From Dactylosporangium sp. (GTDB taxonomy: Bacteria; Actinomycetota; Actinomycetes; Mycobacteriales; Micromonosporaceae), in the NCBI GenBank assembly GCA_013041765.1, contig JABDRL010000217.1, positions 24,888-88,887 on the forward strand: DNA of 64,000 nt, written 5' to 3'. The notes under the pieces were generated by a model. That model had not been told where the DNA came from. It did not search any database and saw nothing but the letters and a program-made list of their open reading frames with translations. The position numbers were made by a program, and so were the translations under genes. Shown here one piece after another: positions 34,660 through 43,231 of this stretch; the first letter of the stretch is position 1, and every line of letters starts with the position of its first letter.

Positions 34660-34884
34660 TCAGGGTAGGTCAAACCTACCCAACCGGGCGTCTCGGACAA
34701 AAACCCGCCACCGATCGGGCGAAAAAATCAACACAGGTCCGGCCGGATCCGTGGAATCGCGGACTCCGATCACCTCCGGGCAGGCCGCCACCTCCACGCA
34801 GTTGTCGGAGTACGGACCGCTTCGGGTGCTCTTGCGCCATGCGGTGGCCATCACATCAGCTGGCAGGTTCGCGTCGCCACTCAT
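34660..34884 (-). CDS. DUF397 small protein (second pair)
   Basis: 74 residues with MATAWRKSTRSGPYSDNCVEVA, VIGVRDSTDPAGPVLIF and WRVFVRDARLGRFDL motifs of DUF397. Its start lies 29 bases inside the 3' end of the upstream XRE gene, so the two are co-translated. It is the mirror of the pair at 31530-32593. Confidence 0.92.
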   Translation of the reverse strand: MSGDANLPADVMATAWRKSTRSGPYSDNCVEVAACPEVIGVRDSTDPAGPVLIFSPDRWRVFVRDARLGRFDLP

Positions 34885-35737
34885 CCTGGGATCCCCTTTC
34901 CAGCAACGATGCGATCATCGCGATCGACTCGTCCGGGGTAAGGGAACATGCCTGAATCAGACCGAAAACGAACGCGTATCGCTGCAGCTCTTCGTCCTTT
35001 TCGAGGAGCGTCCCGCCGACAGCATTGTCCGTGAACACCACGCTTTGGCCGGTCGACTCCTCGTACCGCAGTATCGTGAACGTTCCGTCCATTCCGGGAT
35101 GAGCCCCGCAGGCAAAGGGCAGGACCTGAAGCACCACATTCGGTCGACGCGCCATCAAGATCAAATATCTGAGCTGCTGATGCATGACCGCGGCCCCCCC
35201 GACCGGACGGCGCAGCGCCGCCTCGTCGAGTACCACCCTGAAATCGATCGGTTCGTCCTGAGTCAATAACGACTGACGCCAGCTTCGGACATGCACCCGC
35301 CGATGGACTTCACCCTCGGAGAGGTCGGATCTGACCGCCATCAGCATCGCCCGCGCATAGTCCGACGTCTGCAACAGCCCCGGAATGACCTGGGCCTCGT
35401 AGGAACAGATCTGATCAGCACCAGCCTCAAGACCAACATACGTGCTGGTCAGCACATCACCGAAGCGGTGCCACCATCCCTTTTCCCGGGCCTCCCGCGC
35501 GATCCCCACCAGTTCGTCGATCTCGGCGGTACTGATGCCGTACATCGTCAGAATGACGTATACATCACGTGGGGTCACGCTCGTGTGCCCGGTCTCAATG
35601 CGAGAAATCTTCGACGCTGAGCATTCCAGGTGGGCAGCAACTTGATCAATTGTTACGCCCATGTCTTCGCGCAGGCGACGCAGCTGCGCGCCGAGCTGCC
35701 TTCTCCGCAGCGTCGGCCCCCTTCTCCGGCGACTCAC
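34856..35737 (-). CDS. XRE-family regulator with DUF5753 (second pair)
   Basis: 293 residues from GTG 35737, preceded by GGAGGTGGGGGC. HTH region LGAQLRRLREDMGVTIDQVAAHLECSASKISRIETGH; DUF5753 with YEAQVIPGLLQTSDYARAM and VLQVLPFACGAHPGMDGTFTIL. It is only moderately similar to the 31530 product, so the two pairs are old paralogues rather than a recent duplication. It works with DUF397 at 34660. Confidence 0.93.
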   Translation of the reverse strand: MSRRRRGPTLRRRQLGAQLRRLREDMGVTIDQVAAHLECSASKISRIETGHTSVTPRDVYVILTMYGISTAEIDELVGIAREAREKGWWHRFGDVLTSTYVGLEAGADQICSYEAQVIPGLLQTSDYARAMLMAVRSDLSEGEVHRRVHVRSWRQSLLTQDEPIDFRVVLDEAALRRPVGGAAVMHQQLRYLILMARRPNVVLQVLPFACGAHPGMDGTFTILRYEESTGQSVVFTDNAVGGTLLEKDEELQRYAFVFGLIQACSLTPDESIAMIASLLERGSQDEWRREPAS

Positions 35738-36265
35738 GCCCCCACCTCCGCACTCCAGCCAGCGCGACAGAACGATCAACTACCTCAACCGCCAGCCGCT
35801 GCGGTCTGGCCCTTTCCACCAACGCGATCATTTGATCGACTTGTCCCGTCAGCCACCCGATGGAATTCTCACGGTGCAACTTGCAATGACCATAGAACCC
35901 GTGACATCGTTCCGTATAGAGCGGGTGACTCGTAGCTCATCCGGAGATCAAAAATAACCGCGTTGTGTAGTCGACCATGCGAGCGCATAGATACGTCTGC
36001 CTAGCGCCATCGACCCCCACCGAACGGGGCAGCCGGATGGCAATTGATGCTCGCGCCTAGCGAGCCATGGCGACGCCATACCGAAAACAAACCAATACAC
36101 ATAACGTTGATCGGCCAAGAAACATGATATTGGCTGCTCAACAAGCAGGATCGTATCAGGCCGGATCTCATTACCGCCGCCTTCTTCCGCGCTATCGGAC
36201 GATGGCGAACCACTCCTCCAGACCTGACAGTCACCTGCGCAACTGAATACTTGACAGGAGTCGCG
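35738..36265. other. Intergenic region, 528 bases
   Basis: Divergent spacer between the XRE gene and the plus-strand gene at 36266, with lower GC than its surroundings. No gene with acceptable start and ribosome site was found, and no tRNA or repeat was seen. It presumably holds promoters for both sides. Confidence 0.4.
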
Positions 36266-36523
36266 GTGTTGCCGAAATCCGGTGATGTGCTGCGCGTGAC
36301 CAAAGCGGCGAGCGTGCAGTTCGCGCAGCCAATGCTATTTCGGGTTATCCGAGTTCATGAATGGTCAACCTATGACGGATGGGCCTGGCTAGACGGATAT
36401 CAGCTGAACGTCACGGGCGATGCGGTCGAACGACGGTCCATTTTCGTCCAGCTCAGGGGTCTTCAACCAGCGCGGATCGGGCACGGAGTCCCCGCGCCTC
36501 GACCGAGGGCCGCCGTTGGATAG
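36266..36523 (+). CDS. Conserved small actinomycete protein, unknown
   Basis: 85 residues from GTG 36266, with AGGAG five bases upstream. The core VTKAASVQFAQPMLFRVIRV, YDGWAWLDGYQLN and GDAVERRSIFVQLRGL is a pattern recurring in short actinomycete proteins and looks like a compact beta domain. No catalytic motif is present. The last 15 residues are low complexity. It ends just before a large hairpin shared with the convergent PASTA gene. Confidence 0.75.
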   Translation: MLPKSGDVLRVTKAASVQFAQPMLFRVIRVHEWSTYDGWAWLDGYQLNVTGDAVERRSIFVQLRGLQPARIGHGVPAPRPRAAVG

Positions 36524-36543
36524 CGGCTCAGCCCTCAGGACGA

Positions 36544-36603
36544 AATCCTGCTGGCGAGTCATCGGCCGGGTCCGAACACCCGGCACGACTCGCCAGCAGG
36601 ATT
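36544..36603. terminator. Nested double-stem terminator
   Basis: AATCCTGCTGGCGAGTC (36544-36560) pairs with GACTCGCCAGCAGGATT (36587-36603), a perfect 17-bp stem. An inner GCCGGGT/ACCCGGC stem lies in the loop. It is placed between convergent genes. Confidence 0.8.
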
Positions 36604-36619
36604 GTCAGAAACGGGATTC

Positions 36620-37621
36620 TCAGGAAGTCGCGTCCGGAGAGCCGGATGGCAACGGAGAGGCGCTCGGGGAGGGCGACCGGGACGGCGACGGCGACGGCCC
36701 CCGGGCGACGAGCAGTGTCACGGTCGAGCCAGGAGCCACCGGCAGCCCAGCCGCGGGCTCCGTTCCCAGCACCGTCCCGGCCGCGGCCTCTCCGTCCCGA
36801 TAGGACACAAACACCCGCAGGCCAGCGGCATCCAGTATCTGGGTGGCCGCGGTCTGCGTCTTGCCCTCCACATCCGGTATGACGACCTGGTCCGCGGTCT
36901 GGGTCACGGACACGCCGGGCTGGGAGGCCTTCATCGTCGGCGTCTCGTCCGCCACGGCCTCCACGCTGCTGACAGCGGCGGTTGGGGAGAGCGGTACCGC
37001 TGGCGCGGACCCGGATCCCAGGGCGTGCAGAATCAGCCAGATCCCGACACCGAGCACGGCGAACAGGACCAGCGCCGCCACTCCCGCAGTCGTCGGCATC
37101 ACCCACGGCTGGTCGGCGACGTGGCCGGTTTCCTCGCCGTCGGACGGCGGTGGCGGCGGAGCCATCGGGTCCGGGGAGGGCTGCGTCGACGGCGTCGAGG
37201 TCCGCAGGGGCGCCCCGACGGTGGGCATGCCGCCCGTCCGGCCCGTCCACCGGGCCATGTCCGCACCGGTTGGAAGGCGGGTGGTCCGGGACTGGCCCGG
37301 CGGCAGCAGTCGGGTGGTCCGGGCGGCGTCCGGCTGGCTCGGCGCGTCCACGACCGTGGTCGCCCCCGCGTCGTCACTCGTGGTCGGCACCGGGTCGGGG
37401 TGTTCCGACTGATCTAGCGCTTTGTCGGGCTCATCAGGTTCGGGGGGCTCTGCGACTGCTGTGTCCTCGGCCGCCCGGGCACACGCCGACGCCGCCGAGT
37501 CGTCATCGGTGTCCGCTGACGCCACAGTGTCACCGTCCACCGCCCCCCGAGGCTCGGCTGCCTGCGTCGGCGGGATCGCCTCGGACGGCGGTTGTTCTTC
37601 CTGCCCGCACGGGTCCGCCAT
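36620..37621 (-). CDS. Single-pass membrane protein with one PASTA domain
   Basis: 333 residues. The cytoplasmic part (about 1-170) is disordered, acidic and Thr/Pro-rich. There is a transmembrane helix at about 175-200 and an outer part with one PASTA repeat (about 245-310, VVIPDVEGKTQTAATQILDAAG, GTVLGTEPAAGLPVAPGSTVTLLVA), then a Ser/Pro tail. There is no kinase or PBP domain, so it is a free-standing PASTA protein. It may bind peptidoglycan and act as a modulator or substrate of PknB; that is inference. The Thr-rich cytoplasmic tail offers possible phosphorylation sites. Confidence 0.8.
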   Translation of the reverse strand: MADPCGQEEQPPSEAIPPTQAAEPRGAVDGDTVASADTDDDSAASACARAAEDTAVAEPPEPDEPDKALDQSEHPDPVPTTSDDAGATTVVDAPSQPDAARTTRLLPPGQSRTTRLPTGADMARWTGRTGGMPTVGAPLRTSTPSTQPSPDPMAPPPPPSDGEETGHVADQPWVMPTTAGVAALVLFAVLGVGIWLILHALGSGSAPAVPLSPTAAVSSVEAVADETPTMKASQPGVSVTQTADQVVIPDVEGKTQTAATQILDAAGLRVFVSYRDGEAAAGTVLGTEPAAGLPVAPGSTVTLLVARGPSPSPSRSPSPSASPLPSGSPDATS

Positions 37622-37884
37622 GGGTCTATCTCATCATGAGGAGTCGGCGGCTATGGCGACACCCGCCGCACCCGCTCCCGTACCGTATCCAAGCCATAGA
37701 AGCAATTATTCGGCCAGGCAAGAATACTCAGAACAATTCCCCACAAATATGTACGTAAAACCGGCACCGCCACATAAATCAACACTCCCCACCACATTGG
37801 ACCACCAGTCCCGGACGGACGGTCACAGAGAGATCGACCACGGTAGGTTCGCCTGGCTGGTCGCCGGGGCGTACGCTGCGCGGC

Positions 37885-39144
37885 ATGGCGCCACGAAGCT
37901 GGGTGACCTCCATATGCACGGCAATCGGCGTGGCCGTTGGTGCCGGCGCCGCGCAGCTCGGTGTCGGCTACGGCCTGAGTGTTGTCGCATGGGTACCGGA
38001 CACCGAAGATATATCCCGTTCAGTGTGGTTAGGAAGCCTTGCCTGGGTTGCATGGCTTTCAGCTAATTCAACGATTATCGGCGCGCTTTGTGCCGATCGG
38101 CTCGCACAACGTGATCCTGACATCGAACGCCCCCGAAGCATCGAACTCGCCTGGCGCGGCGTCATCACCTTGGCTGCCGGTATCGGTGCCCTGGTGACGG
38201 TCCCGCTGGTCGCCGTGCCCGCGAGAGTCGCCCAGCAGGCCAACAACTCCGCTCCGCAGTTCACCGCTGGGGGATACGCGGCGGTTGGTGTCGTCATTGG
38301 GCTAATTGTCGCGTTCGGCGTGATCAATGTTCGAGCGGTTGCGGCCAATGTCGTCGCCACCGCGGCCTGGCTGTGGGTTCTGGCCGCCGTAGCGGTGACC
38401 CACGGCCTGCAACTCGGCACCCACACCGGCACCGCCCAGCTCGCCACCTGGCAGTTCTCCGACGCTCGCTGGCTGCGGGGCATGGTGAACCTGCCGGGAG
38501 CCCTGCTCATGCTCGGTATGGCAACGCTGATCGGCGTCGCCGCGGCCTGGCGAGCCGGCCGGCAAGGTGATCACCGTGTCGGTGTGGCCATTTCCGGAGC
38601 CGTCGGCCCGTTACTGGTCGCTGTGGCCTATTTTCTCGCCGTGCCGGGGATTGACGGGAAAAATCAGCAACTGTCTGCCTATGTGACGGCGCCGTATGCC
38701 GTCATCGCCGGACTCGCTGGGTCGGTCCTCGTCTCCGCCCTCGGATCGAAGGGCTCTCGGGAACGGGCCCGGCTGGCCAAGGAAGACCGGGAAGCCGAAG
38801 AGCACGCCGAGTGGCAGCGGGCCATGACCGCCGAGGACACCCCGTCCGGCGGTACCGAGGACACGGCGAAGAGCGGCTCGGGACGATGGTCGGCATTGAA
38901 ACCGCGCCGGGGGCGGGCCAAGACCGCCAAGACGACGGACCCCGACGACGACGATGCCTATGCCCCGGCCCGGGCGTACGGGGCGGACACCGCCAGCACG
39001 GGAAAGTCGGGATCCACCACGTCGACCGGCGGCTCGAAATCCGGCAGAACGAAATCGACAGCGTCCAGTTCGCCGTCAACGGCGACGCCGGTGTGGCCGG
39101 AGGAGGCCAAGCCCCAGTCCCGGCGGCGGAAGAGCGCGCGTTGA
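37885..39144 (+). CDS. Polytopic membrane protein with charged C-terminal tail, unknown
   Basis: 419 residues. Seven to eight hydrophobic helices in the first 290 residues are followed by a long disordered cytoplasmic tail (about 295-419) of alternating acidic and basic residues and Ser/Thr/Gly/Lys. No transporter signature was recognised. The shape is common in Micromonospora- and Frankia-type genomes. It ends eight bases before a convergent gene. Confidence 0.75.
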   Translation: MAPRSWVTSICTAIGVAVGAGAAQLGVGYGLSVVAWVPDTEDISRSVWLGSLAWVAWLSANSTIIGALCADRLAQRDPDIERPRSIELAWRGVITLAAGIGALVTVPLVAVPARVAQQANNSAPQFTAGGYAAVGVVIGLIVAFGVINVRAVAANVVATAAWLWVLAAVAVTHGLQLGTHTGTAQLATWQFSDARWLRGMVNLPGALLMLGMATLIGVAAAWRAGRQGDHRVGVAISGAVGPLLVAVAYFLAVPGIDGKNQQLSAYVTAPYAVIAGLAGSVLVSALGSKGSRERARLAKEDREAEEHAEWQRAMTAEDTPSGGTEDTAKSGSGRWSALKPRRGRAKTAKTTDPDDDDAYAPARAYGADTASTGKSGSTTSTGGSKSGRTKSTASSSPSTATPVWPEEAKPQSRRRKSAR

Positions 39145-39152
39145 CGCCGTAA

Positions 39153-40631
39153 TCAGGTCAGTCGCCACCCGTGCACCGGTTCATTGCGGTAGAGACCTTC
39201 CCGATACCGATCGACCATGAGGCGAAGGGCCGCCGGCCGGCCGAGACTGTGCGTCGTCTCCAGCATCTGGACGGTCTCGGCCTGCCAGAGCGCGCCGTTA
39301 CGGCGCGCTCGGCAGCGGGCCTCGATGATGCCCAGCAGGCGGTCGCGGATGGCCTGGTCGACCCCGAACCGGTCGAGCCCCGCATAGGCCAGTGGCAGCA
39401 GCCGGTCCAGCACCAGGTCGACGACCGGCGTCTCGCCCCGGCCCGGCCACCAGACCCGCGCACCGATGCCGTCCCTTGCCGCACCGCAGAAGTTCGCTTC
39501 GGCGACGGAGAACGGCATGCGGGACCAGAGCGCGGGCTCGGACTCCGCCAGTGCCCGGACGAGTCCGAAGTAGAACGCGGCGTTGGCCAGGGTGTCCACC
39601 ACCGTTGGGCCCGAGGACAGGACACGGTTCTCAATGCGCAGATGGGCGCGATTATCGGTTATGTCATAAACTGGGCGATTCCAGCGGTAGATCGTTCCGT
39701 TGTGCAGGCGCAGCTCTCCGAGCGACGGAATCCGGCCCGCCGTGAAGGCATTGTCGGGATCCTCCGGCTCGCAGATCGGTAGGAGCGGCGGGAAATATCG
39801 AACGTTTTCCTCAAACAGGTCAAAGGCCGACGCAATCCACCGCTCACCGAACCACACTCTCGGACGCACACCCTGGGCCTTCGTCTCGGGCGGACGGGTG
39901 TCGGTCGACTGGAGGAACAGCGGAATCCTGGTCTCGTGCCACAACCGCTTGCCGTAGAAGAACGGCGAGTTGGCCCCAACCGCCACCTGGATGGCCGCAA
40001 TGACCTGCGAGGCGTTCCAGTAGTCGGCGAAGGTCTCGGGCAGCACCCGAAGATGAAGCTGCGTGCTCGTACACGCGGCTTCGGCGGCAATGGTGTCGTT
40101 GCTCGCTCGTAGCTGCTCGTCTCCCCGAATATCGAGATCGAACCGGTCTCCGCGCGCGGCGGCCATCTCATCGTTGAGAACCTTGAAGCGAGGATTGGGC
40201 GACAGGTTCCCCAGGACCGTATGCTCCTGCCCTAGCGTCGGCAAAACACCAATAAGGGCGATTTGTGCACCAAATCGCCCCGCAGACTTGTCGACCCGAC
40301 GAAGGCTTTCTAAAATCTCGCGCTCGTAGTGCTCAAAGCCGTCACCAGCAATGAGTCTCGGAGAAATATTGATCTCCAAGTTGAATTGTCCAAGTTCGGC
40401 ATGAAAAGTAGGATCAGCCAGATCGGCCAGAATCTCCGTATTGGCCATCGCCGGCCGCGACTCACCGTCGACGAGGTCGAGTTCAATCTCAAGACCCGTG
40501 GTCGGGTCACCGTCGTCAAACCGGGAATCGTTGAGCATCAACGCGAATACGTCCAGGCAGCGGCGGGCCTTCCCGCGGTACCGCGCCCGGTCCTCACACG
40601 AAAAGGCGGCCTGCGTGACGTCCCTGCCCAT
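39153..40631 (-). CDS. Glutamate-cysteine ligase family 2 (GCS2)-like protein
   Basis: 492 residues from ATG 40631. Ligase-fold motifs are TTGLEIELDLVD, FNLEINISPRLIAGDGFEHYE, CTSTQLHLRVLPETFADYWNASQVIAA, HETRIPLFLQSTDTR and DNRAHLRIENRVLSSGPTVVDTLANAAFYFGL. The GCS2 superfamily forms gamma-glutamyl or related amide bonds from ATP. Actinomycetes make mycothiol, not glutathione, so the substrate here is uncertain and the family annotation should not be read as glutathione synthesis. An upstream GTG would add 12 residues. Confidence 0.82.
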   Translation of the reverse strand: MGRDVTQAAFSCEDRARYRGKARRCLDVFALMLNDSRFDDGDPTTGLEIELDLVDGESRPAMANTEILADLADPTFHAELGQFNLEINISPRLIAGDGFEHYEREILESLRRVDKSAGRFGAQIALIGVLPTLGQEHTVLGNLSPNPRFKVLNDEMAAARGDRFDLDIRGDEQLRASNDTIAAEAACTSTQLHLRVLPETFADYWNASQVIAAIQVAVGANSPFFYGKRLWHETRIPLFLQSTDTRPPETKAQGVRPRVWFGERWIASAFDLFEENVRYFPPLLPICEPEDPDNAFTAGRIPSLGELRLHNGTIYRWNRPVYDITDNRAHLRIENRVLSSGPTVVDTLANAAFYFGLVRALAESEPALWSRMPFSVAEANFCGAARDGIGARVWWPGRGETPVVDLVLDRLLPLAYAGLDRFGVDQAIRDRLLGIIEARCRARRNGALWQAETVQMLETTHSLGRPAALRLMVDRYREGLYRNEPVHGWRLT

Positions 40632-40799
40632 GAGTCCCCAACCGTCGCGCGAGCGTGCTCCCTCCACGTTAAGAGGGGACCGTCACTCTCGCTAGAGATG
40701 CCAGCCACGTTCGGCTACATCTCAACAAAAATCGCGAGTTGAATTGCATGATCCGGCACACCCGGATCGGCTCTCTGGCGCGAGTCTGTCGCCTTACGT

Positions 40800-41096
40800 T
40801 CAGCGCTCCGACACACTCCGCACGCTGTTGGTGAAGTCCTCGCGAGCGGCTCCCGTCAGACCGAACGCATCAGCCAGCAACGCGAGAGTGCCGCACTGCG
40901 GCCGGTGCACCCGCGCCCGTTCCAGTTCGCGCACGGTCCGGACACCGATGCCGGCGAGTTGGGCCAATTCCTTCTGGGTCAGTCCAGCCGATAGGCGACG
41001 GGCACGCAGCACCGTGGCGAATCGGGTGGTCGACGGCAGACAACCGTCCTCAGGCCCTGGGACCATGGAGCCGAAGACTACTGACCCGCACCGCAC
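40800..41096 (-). CDS. Short XRE-type HTH protein, possibly a truncated regulator
   Basis: 98 residues with one HTH (RFATVLRARRLSAGLTQKELAQLAG, VRTVRELERARVHRPQCGTLALLADAFGL). The same HTH normally heads large NB-ARC/TPR regulators of actinomycetes, but here the frame stops about 10 residues after it. It may be a stand-alone DNA-binding protein or a truncated gene. The start is uncertain (GTG 41096 or ATG 41066), with no clear ribosome site. Confidence 0.6.
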   Translation of the reverse strand: MRCGSVVFGSMVPGPEDGCLPSTTRFATVLRARRLSAGLTQKELAQLAGIGVRTVRELERARVHRPQCGTLALLADAFGLTGAAREDFTNSVRSVSER

Positions 41097-41154
41097 CGCT
41101 ACAGCGTTACGTCGTAGCTACGACAGTACGAAGTCGGACGGAAAGCCCAGCAGG

Positions 41155-42951
41155 TCAATCCCCGACCTGCTCGTCGCCGGGGACGGCGCGATTGAGCAAT
41201 CCGAGAAACGAGCTGTTGAGCAGCGCGGCGTCCGCAGGACGTATCGGGTGGTGCCCGAGCAGCAGGGCCTGGCCGTACAACGCTTCCACAGCCAGCGCGA
41301 CCAGCACCTCGTCGTCCAGTTTCACCACCCGCCGGACAAGTGGGTTGCGGTAGTTGAGAACGAGCTGGGGCCGGTCGTCGGTGGTTGTCTCGACCAGTGC
41401 CTGGAGCACATCGGCCCAGACCTCGTCGACCCGTTCCTTGGTGGCCTTGAGCTCTGCGGTGAAGGCCGCGGAGCGATTGACCAGGTACAGCGCCGTGAGG
41501 CTCGCCGGATCGAACGCCCGGAGGACAACCTCGCACCCCAGTCGATCGACGACTCGCTGTGCGTTGGCGAGGAACGGCCGAAGCCCGAGTTCGATGGCGG
41601 GTTCGATGGCGTGGAAGCGCGTCGTCAGGTCGCTCGGTTCCAGCCGTTCGATCAGCAGCCCGGATTCGACCACGGGCAGCCGTTCGATGATCTCGGTGTC
41701 GTACGCGAAACCGGCGTTGACCAGAGGCAGGTGCTGCGCCGCGGCCACGGCAGCGATCTGACGGAACTCATCGTGCTGCGTGGTGTACCGGATGAGGCCG
41801 GATCTCAACCGGAACTCGGCAAGGGTCATCCGGCCGATGTTGGTCTCCATGGGCCACCACTGCTCCACCAGCCGCAGCATCTCATCGTCGTGCAGCGCGA
41901 GCGCCTTGACGCCGAGATGGTGAATGCCGAGGAACGCCACGAGTCTGCGGGGATCGCGATTGGCCAACCTGACCAGCCAGCCCCGCAGCTGTTCCCCCAG
42001 GGAGTCCCGCGTCGCGGCCAGCAGGGAGTCTTCGTACAGGGCCTCGCGGCTGGCCGTCGGGCGCAGTTCCGTGGTGTCGATAACGCACCGGGCGAAGAAC
42101 GCCCAGGTCGGCAGCAGGTCCTCGGCGCCCTCCGCCAGCAGCATCCGCTTGAGGTAGACGCGGTGTCCGGCCCGGGCTGCGGGATTCGCTGGGGTCGGCA
42201 GCACGAACGCCGCCCCCTTGAGACCCGCCGCCGGAACGTCAAGATCAATAACATCGAACGGGGTGAAGCCGAAGACCTCCCGCGCGTACTCGATCAGGGC
42301 CATCCGGCGGTCCACGGATCCCCCCGCGGCCGGGGACCAGGGGCAACCGCCCAGCGAGACTTCCGTGTCCCCGACCATGATGGAGAACGGCAGGATGGAT
42401 CCGTAGAGCCGAGCCAGCTCGGTCACGGTCTTCGCCGTCAGCCAGGACTCGGCTTCCCGGCGCGGCACCAGAGTCACGGTGGTGCCGACGCCCGGTCGCT
42501 GGTCGGTCGCTGGCGCGACGCTGTATCGGCCGTCGGCGTAGCCCACCCACCGCACCGTCTCCGAGCCTTCCGCACGGGTCTCGACGCGGATCTCATCGGC
42601 CACGAGGAAGCAGGACAGCAGGCCGATGCCGAACTGGCCGAGGAAGTCATGGCGGGCGAATCCGAGCTCATCGCGCTTGGAACTGCGGCCAATCGTCGCC
42701 AGCAGCTGGTGGACCTGCTCGGCGGTCAGCCCGATGCCCGTGTCGGCGATCCGCAGCGTGCCGTCGCCGGTGACCTCCGAGGGATCAATGCGGACGACAC
42801 CCGGTGCGGACGGATCGGTGTTGCGCTTCGCGGTGATGGCATCGACCGCGTTCTGCAGTAACTCGCGAACGTAGACCCGCGGGCTCGCGTACAGGTGATG
42901 GCTGAGAAGGTCGACGACTCCGCGCAGGTCGACCTGGAACGTATGGGTCAC
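41155..42951 (-). CDS. htpG: HSP90 family molecular chaperone HtpG
   Basis: 598 residues from GTG 42951 (VTHTFQVDLRGVVDLLSHHLY), with GGGAG seven bases upstream. The GHKL ATPase motifs are intact: ELLQNAVDAI, IADTGIGL, IGRSSKRDE and FGQFGIGLLSCF. The middle domain contains TASREALYEDS. The protein is shorter and more divergent than E. coli HtpG, as in actinobacterial HSP90 homologues. It is an ATP-dependent dimeric chaperone in the cytoplasm. It stands divergent from the glycosyltransferase at 43232. Confidence 0.92.
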   Translation of the reverse strand: MTHTFQVDLRGVVDLLSHHLYASPRVYVRELLQNAVDAITAKRNTDPSAPGVVRIDPSEVTGDGTLRIADTGIGLTAEQVHQLLATIGRSSKRDELGFARHDFLGQFGIGLLSCFLVADEIRVETRAEGSETVRWVGYADGRYSVAPATDQRPGVGTTVTLVPRREAESWLTAKTVTELARLYGSILPFSIMVGDTEVSLGGCPWSPAAGGSVDRRMALIEYAREVFGFTPFDVIDLDVPAAGLKGAAFVLPTPANPAARAGHRVYLKRMLLAEGAEDLLPTWAFFARCVIDTTELRPTASREALYEDSLLAATRDSLGEQLRGWLVRLANRDPRRLVAFLGIHHLGVKALALHDDEMLRLVEQWWPMETNIGRMTLAEFRLRSGLIRYTTQHDEFRQIAAVAAAQHLPLVNAGFAYDTEIIERLPVVESGLLIERLEPSDLTTRFHAIEPAIELGLRPFLANAQRVVDRLGCEVVLRAFDPASLTALYLVNRSAAFTAELKATKERVDEVWADVLQALVETTTDDRPQLVLNYRNPLVRRVVKLDDEVLVALAVEALYGQALLLGHHPIRPADAALLNSSFLGLLNRAVPGDEQVGD

Positions 42952-43231
42952 GCGCTGCTCCCGGGTTTGCAGATGCGGCGCCAACGCTACCGGTAGGGCC
43001 CGGGTCGGGTCGACCTCGCCGCCGCCGTGGTGATCCCACGAGATCAACCGACCACGGCCAGCCCATCGACATCAATCGACCCGGACATTCGACGCACCCG
43101 ACCCCTTTCTCAAAATAGTCAATAGTAAACAGAAGGGCACCTATGCCACAGGAGTCACACACGTATCTGTGTCCAGCATGAAATCTGGCTAATTGACGTT
43201 TCGGGACCCCGACAACGGGAAGAATAGGGCC

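Noticed and set aside
35646..35879. Small ORF on the minus strand upstream of the XRE gene
   Set aside because: It needs a TTG start with no ribosome site and overlaps the XRE gene in another frame; no family.
40744..42861. A 705-codon plus-strand ORF opposite htpG
   Set aside because: Antisense shadow of a clear HSP90 gene with intact ATPase motifs.
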